A stretch of 64,000 nt of DNA from Azadirachta indica. Its lineage: Eukaryota; Streptophyta; Magnoliopsida; Sapindales; Meliaceae. The notes under the pieces were generated by a model, which was given only the letters and a program-made list of their open reading frames with translations, searched no databases and was not told the DNA's origin. The DNA lies in NCBI GenBank assembly GCA_022749755.1, contig CM040447.1, forward strand, positions 15,537,087 to 15,601,086, read 5' to 3'. A program made the translations under genes and the position numbers. Below are positions 59,023 through 64,000 of the stretch, one piece after another (the first letter of the stretch is position 1; every line of letters begins with the position of its first letter).

Positions 59023-60850
59023 AAATCAAAGTTCCTATACATTATCACTCAATTAATTAATTTCCTATACATGATCAAGATTTGAGTTAAAGCTTCTTAA
59101 TTTCGAGAAGAGACAAAATTTCTGGAGATCATTAATCTAGGTGAGTTCCTATTTTCCTTTCCTTTTCCTCTTTTTATCGCATCTTAATTTTGTGATTAAA
59201 GCTTGAATTCTTACTTTTAAATATAGTTATGTCTTTGCATGAAATCCTAACGTCAACCAGGATTAGAATTATAAGTTGAACGTTCAAGCCTTTTTCTTTA
59301 AATATAATTCTTAGTGTTAAAAACAGTGTATTGATGGCTTTATAGTAGATAGAGTTGTAGTGGTTATGAATGGATCAAATGAATCTTTCTTGTTCTGCAA
59401 ACCATCCTAGATATTCTTAGTTCTAAATAAGTGTACTAATTGCTTTATGGTAGATAGATGTGTAGTGGTTATGAATGGATCAAATGAATCTTTCATGAAA
59501 GAAATTATACCCAACAAGAGTATAAGAAAGTTGACTAAGGTATCAGTTTTCCCTGTCCTATTGGCAATAAAAAAAATGTGCTTGACTATGAAGCAAGCAG
59601 CAGGGTAGCTATAAACTAGCTAAGTCAATAATCGATAAGAAATCATAATTATTTGGGTGTTAATAGGTTTTAGCTCCAGACACTAGGAACATAAATACAA
59701 GGTGTCCTAGATAAAAAGAAATGCAGACAAACAATGTACAATGAGTAATTAAGGGCAGTTATAATATATACTCTTGGGGCCATCCATGGCATTAATGTGT
59801 AGAATTCTATACTGCATATTAAATTACATTTTCATCTAGGAATGTGGTTATTTAATTGCTCTATAAATGATTTCTAGGAGTGTGGTGATTATTATGCTCT
59901 ATTGGCTATTACTTGATTGTGATTTAACTGATAGATTTATAAACTTACCACTCTTTCTTACCAATATTTGAATCTTGGATGGAAAGAATGTTTGAAACAT
60001 GATTCTGGCATGTATTTGTAAAACTTGTGCTAAAGATATAGTCAGGCTTGTGCTAGGGCTTTTGACACGTGGAATCATTAGTTTTTGTTTTGTGGAATTT
60101 TTTGCTTCACTTTATACTTGTTTAAGGTTACAAAGAAGTTTGTTGTGACTTAAAAGGCCATTTTAGTAGAAAGGAAAGGGAGTAGGTGATTAAGAATTGG
60201 AGTTTGAAATAGTAAGTTTGGTTGAGATGTATTAGAAAAGAGGAAACCTATATTGTTATTTTATTGAAGATTGATAATTTTGAGAATTTGAATTTAGTTT
60301 AGTAGTGAAAAATGCACGTGTAGAAGCTCAAACCAAATCACTATTTATACCATCATGCATATAGAGGAACTAGAACTCAAGCTATCATGCAAGCAAAGGA
60401 AGCATAGTATTTAAAACACACAGAAATGCATTCACACATAAACATAAGCATGACAAGCAGATTCACCACCCACCTAATGCTGCACACCACTCACTGCTGC
60501 AATCAATCTTCATGCACTTTTCTGTACATGTCTATATCTTGCCTACTTTGATCATATTGCAACAATGACTCAATCCTGAATATTCCACGTTATAAATAGA
60601 AACTCACTGTTGATGTTTGGGCATAGTTTCAGAGTATTCCGTTGAATAGTTTTAGTTTCTCAAGGGTTTTTTTTTGGCCTATTGTGCTAAAAGTGGATTT
60701 TGGAATCTTATCATGCAGAAGTGTTGTGTGTTTATAAAAATTATATAACTTTTATGTTGTTGCTGCTGTGTGTTTATTATTATTCTAATTACCTATTTTG
60801 AACATATATGAATTTTCTAAAACTAAAAGGATATAGAGAGATTAAACTTA
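59023..60850. other. CACTA interior, unassigned, with a local duplication
   Basis: A roughly 60-bp segment with GTGGTTATGAATGGATCAAA occurs at about 59335-59390 and again at about 59442-59498. No ORF of substance. It could be ATG8 3' flanking DNA and transposon intron sequence. Confidence 0.5.
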
Positions 60851-60869
60851 CTCTGATTACTTACTTGTG

Positions 60870-61370
60870 CTTTAGAGAAGGTGCTAAAAAAATACTGAAA
60901 ACAGGAGTAAACTTCCATTTAATCATCGAGCTGGATCTGTAAGTTCTTCATTATTTGTTTATTTCATTTAAATTAAATTTATTTTTAAATTTAAAATTAT
61001 TGCGTTTTTAATTAAATTTATTTTCAGATAGGAAAAATTGTTGGAGATACAACTGTCGCTTAAGGAAGGATCTCAATCAATCAGCGAGAGAAAATTTGTT
61101 GTCAAGTATTTGGAGATCGATCATGCTATTATAGGGGGCTTGCCAAACATAAACGAGCGCGTGATGTTGATTGAGGTTCTTCCTCCGACGATGCATGTTT
61201 ACGTGATGAGCTGCAGTTTACTTTACTTGATTTATAAGCTATAAAATCTCGTTTAGAATGTATTGAAAATAAGTTACAAATTATTGAAAATAAGTTAGAG
61301 ATTACTCAAAATAAGCTATAAACTTATGAAAATGAATTGAAGGATGTTATATCTCTCTTTGTTAGAGTTG
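60870..61370 (+). pseudogene. Ptta/En-Spm type transposase, C-terminal relic
   Basis: The first block, near 60880-60940, contains NTENRSKLPFNHRAGS, a motif of the plant Ptta/En-Spm transposase family. After a likely intron ending TTTTCAG at about 61027, a second block reads CCQVFGDRSCYYRGLAKHKRA, matching the family's vfGeRsGYvrGLG motif. It is followed by a coiled-coil tail of ENKLQIIENKLEITQNKL repeats. Stops are present. The competing 68-residue frame at 61038-61244 is in a different phase and probably not real. Confidence 0.65.
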
Positions 61371-61679
61371 ACACCAGATTGATTTCCTCCACATTCTTAG
61401 TTGTATTAATATATATATTTTTTATCAATATTTGTCATGATATTTAAATTACGTGTAATGAATTTGATTTTTTATTATTTAAATTGATCTTTATGTTTAT
61501 CATTAGTCTATTTTTTAATTTTTATTATAGTTGATAAATTAAATTTATGCAAATGAAATTTATAATAACGTGTAGCAGCAAATATTATAATATATAAATA
61601 TTAAATATTACAATATATAATAAAAATTAAAAAATTATGAACATATAATAAAAACTAAAAAAATATGGGCGAAGAAATG

Positions 61680-62155
61680 ATAATCAACAAAAAGGGTTCA
61701 GCAACGACAAAAATATTGTTGCCTAAACTTAATTCTTGTTGCTTTGGTGACAACATTATGTTGTCGCTAAAGACATACCAGTGTTGTCGACATGATGTTG
61801 TTGCTAATAGATGTTTTGGTGATGAAGAATTTCGATGCTACTAGTGTCTTCAGTGACGACTTAATTCATCGCTAGTATTGTTTTCAACGACGACAATGTG
61901 TCGTCGCCAAATGGTTTTGGCAGCCACTTTTGGCAACAGCATTGTCTTAGGCGACAATGATTTGCGATGAAAAATGTTTGTCGCTGTTTATACTTTTAGC
62001 TATGATATTGCTGTTGTTGTGGAAAGCTTTGGCAGTGACAGCTATTTATCATCGTTAAAACCTTTAGCGACAAAAATGGTGACGATGTTGTCACTAAAAC
62101 TTTTAGTGACAAAATTTGGCACCTTTGGCAATGACTTGTGTTGTCGCTAAAAAAG
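61680..62155. repeat. CACTA right subterminal repeats
   Basis: Array of TTGTCGCTAAA/TTTAGTGAC/GGCGACAA words mirroring the left end. Confidence 0.85.
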
Positions 62156-62356
62156 TGTTTTTTTTTTCTTTTTGGTAGGTGGACTTAAAGGAGAAAGGAG
62201 CAAATAAAGATGCTGCTCAGGAATAGTTACCTAGATAAGTATATAAATCATATGCGAAGTGGTAAAGATAATACTGATCAGGGAAATTTTTAAGGGGACC
62301 CTAAGTATAAGAGTTTGATATTATCTCAGGGGCCTACTCTAGCTGAAAGTTAAAAT

Positions 62357-62632
62357 ATGGCTAATAAAAATTACTCTAGATATTCTTTGTCGAATCTAAC
62401 GACTGGTGCGCATATCATGAATATGCACATAGAAAAAAAGCCACAAATAGCTACAGTACCTATTATGTTCACTAATGAAGATAAAGTGAGTGTGAGCTAC
62501 CCACAAAATGAAGCACTTGTAGTTACATTGGGTTTAGGACCTTTTAAGGTTAGTAAGATTCTAATAGACACAAGTAGCTCAACAGATATTATATTGAAGA
62601 ACATATTGAATTCGATGAAATTAAGGACATAA
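62357..62632 (+). pseudogene. Gypsy protease relic
   Basis: The frame reads AHIMNMHIEKKPQ, then MFTNEDKVSVSYPQNEALVV and GPFKVSKILIDTSSSTDIIL. The catalytic DTG is changed to DTS, which is tolerated in some aspartic proteases but not usual for this clade. The downstream frame (62781-63041) carries the LKFRVGDRIEVVRGELKANK region. Confidence 0.85.
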
Positions 62633-63154
62633 GGCTAAGGTCGATAAGCACTACTTTGTACCAGTTTGTGGAGTCTTACATTCTCCTTGTTGGAACAGTG
62701 TAGTTGCCAATGATAATAAGGAGTTTGCCATGCTAGAAAACCACAATGGTGGCATTCTAGGTGGTTGATCTAAAGATGGCTTGTTTTATAATCTTGAGAA
62801 GGCCATTGCTAAGATTAATAAAGGCCTTAAAGAGCATCCATTAGTTGAGCTAAAGTTTAGGGTAGGTGATAGAATCGAAGTGGTTCGAGGAGAATTAAAG
62901 GCAAACAAAAAGCTATTTTACGGTTTCCTCAAAGAGAATGTATTGTATCACCTTTCATCATTGGCAAGGAGACAGCTTGGGCACAACCATGGAGAATATC
63001 GAGCAAGAAAAAATTTTGTAAAAGTTGGACAAGAAGTCTAGCCAAGAAGGAAGGAGGCCGACAATGAAGCCTGTTAAGAAATTGGAGAAGATGATCTTGG
63101 ACTAAAAAAATCCTAAGAAAGTGGCCAAGATTAGGTCATAGTTGCCAGATGCAG

Positions 63155-64000
63155 AAAAGGAAAAGTTCAGGGATTTTGAGAGAGCACGTAGATGCTTTTG
63201 CTTGGAAACGCAATGACATGTTGGGTATTAATCCCAAGATAATATCCACCGTCTTGCAACAAATCCTACTTCTAAGCATGTTAAGCAAAAAATAAAAGTT
63301 TTTAATTAGGATATATGGGGAGCAATTTAGGTGAAAGTTGATAAACTTTTAAAGGCAGGTTTCATTAAAGAAGTTCACTAGCTGTAATGGATTACCAATG
63401 TACTCATGATCAAGAAGTCTAACGGTAAATGGAGAATGTACGTGGACTTCACCGACTTGAATAAAGCCTGCCCTCGAGATAGATTTCTACTTCCAAGGAT
63501 AGATCAACTGGTGGACTCAACAATGGGTCACAAACTCTTGAGTTTCACGGATGCTTTCTCTAGCTATAATTAGATCAGGATACATTAACCTGATCAGGAA
63601 AAAATGGCTTTCATTACTGATCAAGGGTTATATTGCTATTAGGCAATGCCATTCGGGTTGAAGAATACTCAGGTCACCTTTCAGAGATTAGTTAGTCATA
63701 TGTTTAAGCCCTTGATCGGGCTTACAATAAAGGTGTATATAGAAGACATGATCACTAAATCAGTAAATATGTGTGATCACATACAATATCTGGTAGAGAA
63801 TTTCTCACTTTTGAGAAAGTATAAGATGAAGTTGAACTCTGACAAGTGCATAGACGACATGATCACTACATCGGTAACTATGTGTGATCATATATAATAT
63901 CTGGCAGAGAATTTCTTACTTTTGAGAAAGTATAACATGAAGTTCAACCCTGACAAGTGCACTTTTGGCATAAGCTCAAGAAAATTTTTAGGGTTCACGG
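63155..64000 (+). pseudogene. Gypsy reverse transcriptase relic with internal tandem duplication
   Basis: Plus-strand text shows KKSNGKWRMYVDFTDLNKAC, the DRFLLPRIDQLVDSTMGHKL segment, LLSFTDAFSSYN (motif A Asp kept), AMPFGLKNTQVTFQRLV and IKVYIEDMITKS (motif C, YVDD changed to YIED). A block of 111 bp starting at about 63742 is then repeated in frame from about 63853 (CIDDMITTS...). The frame runs off the window in a LGF motif. Several stops are present. Confidence 0.9.
63742..63963 (+). repeat. 111-bp in-frame tandem duplication in RT
   Basis: Two adjacent copies both contain GACATGATCACTA, ATGTGTGATCA and TTTTGAGAAAGTATAA. The period is 111 bases (37 codons). The copies differ at roughly a dozen sites. 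Confidence 0.92.

Larger units (their letters stand above)
56598..62181 (+). mobile_element. CACTA (En/Spm) transposon, 5.6 kb, carrying an ATG8 fragment
   Basis: The left end is CACTACAAGAAAATAAG, the standard plant CACTA terminus. The right end, inverted, is CACCTACCAAAAAGAAAA, a one-base-altered version. About 450 bp at each side is filled with subterminal repeats of the TTAGCGACAAC/GTCGCTAAAA type. Three-base flanks GCC and GAC agree at two of three positions. The element cuts the zinc-knuckle region of a gypsy gag that is readable on both sides. Inside are an ATG8 gene fragment and the end of a Ptta/En-Spm type transposase. Confidence 0.9.
56100..64000 (+). mobile_element. Tat-like gypsy relic split by a CACTA element, continuing past the window
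   Basis: Gag is read at about 56390-56600 (RVAQVQDKRRFTPLN, FYEDIKNLGLPALDP, CAFHQYYAHKTNNC, a zinc knuckle) and resumes after the CACTA at about 62195 (MLLRNSYLDKYINHMRSG). Protease follows, then polymerase to the window end. Stops and frameshifts are frequent. Decayed gag text may extend left to about 55640. It is the same family as the relic at 12730-14080. Confidence 0.85.

Noticed and set aside
61038..61244. 68-residue ORF in CACTA
   Set aside because: A different phase in the same place carries the transposase motif (VFGDRSCYYRGLAK), so this frame is a shadow.
1..64000. S-RNase (T2 RNase) gene expected if this were a complete S-locus
   Set aside because: I scanned for HGLWP- and KHGTC-type motifs on both strands and found only isolated chance hits (for example KHGEC near 21000 inside an LTR). 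No T2 RNase frame is present.
1..64000. tRNA, rRNA or CRISPR features
   Set aside because: No cloverleaf-like B-box pairs, rRNA words or regularly spaced repeat-spacer arrays were recognised. The TGGTATCAGAGC and TGGCGCC words are retrotransposon primer sites, not tRNA genes.

Overview
This window looks like intergenic and pericentromere-like DNA from a eudicot plant. It is strongly A/T-rich and dominated by plant LTR retrotransposons (Ty3/gypsy of the Tat type, Ty1/copia, TRIM), MULE, CACTA and hAT-type DNA elements. It also carries relics of plant gene families: F-box/FBA, LHW-type bHLH, PPR and ATG8. There is no bacterial-style gene organisation. Only two open reading frames look like intact host genes. 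Both are single-exon F-box proteins with a C-terminal F-box-associated (FBA) domain resembling S-locus F-box (SLF) proteins: 17051-18163 on the minus strand and 53391-54560 on the plus strand. Two more F-box relics lie at 11.6 kb (plus) and 16.6-16.9 kb (minus), so this is the edge or interior of an F-box cluster. The type of cluster, the long repeat-rich spacing and the protein similarity are compatible with an S-locus (for example of a Citrus- or Prunus-like species), but I found no S-RNase.

Layout. 1-9.5 kb: A/T-rich DNA with a possible MITE (1.2-2.2 kb), a diverged tandem repeat (2.9-3.6 kb), a microsatellite (about 5.0 kb), a large foldback palindrome (5.7-6.7 kb) and a broken copy of a LONESOME HIGHWAY-like bHLH gene (7.7-8.3 kb). 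9.57-10.55 kb: a copia integrase relic on the minus strand. 11.6 kb: an F-box relic. 12.7-15.2 kb: a gypsy relic, apparently interrupted by a probable solo LTR. 16.1-18.2 kb: a promoter/exon-like repeat, an F-box relic and intact F-box gene 1.

20.5-41.3 kb: one very large decayed Tat-lineage gypsy element on the minus strand, which I reconstruct as a nest. The order in plus coordinates is 3' LTR, a MULE (22.19-27.87 kb), an antisense extra ORF (plus strand, about 28.7-32.8 kb), INT, RNase H, RT, PR, gag, PBS and 5' LTR. Inside it sit two solo LTRs with perfect 5-bp target-site duplications (TSDs) and a hAT-type MITE with a nearly preserved 8-bp TSD. 41.7-46.7 kb: a TIR element carrying a PPR gene fragment (Pack-MULE-like), present as one copy plus a partial second copy, separated by another gypsy relic with a roughly 30-bp minisatellite. 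46.9-51.9 kb: a non-coding LTR element (LARD-like) holding a tandem array, which a TRIM has entered with a perfect TSD. 53.4-54.6 kb: intact F-box gene 2.

56.1-64.0 kb: a plus-strand gypsy relic that continues past the window end. It is split by a 5.6 kb CACTA transposon at 56598-62181. The CACTA carries a spliced-gene-shaped fragment of ATG8 (ATG8h/i type) and a relic of a Ptta/En-Spm type transposase.

No single new molecular system stands out. The most interesting content is the F-box cluster, the ATG8 capture by CACTA, the PPR-carrying TIR element, the foldback palindrome, and the clean stratigraphy of nested insertions from which relative ages can be read. All family assignments come from reading motifs by eye; none was checked by database search.
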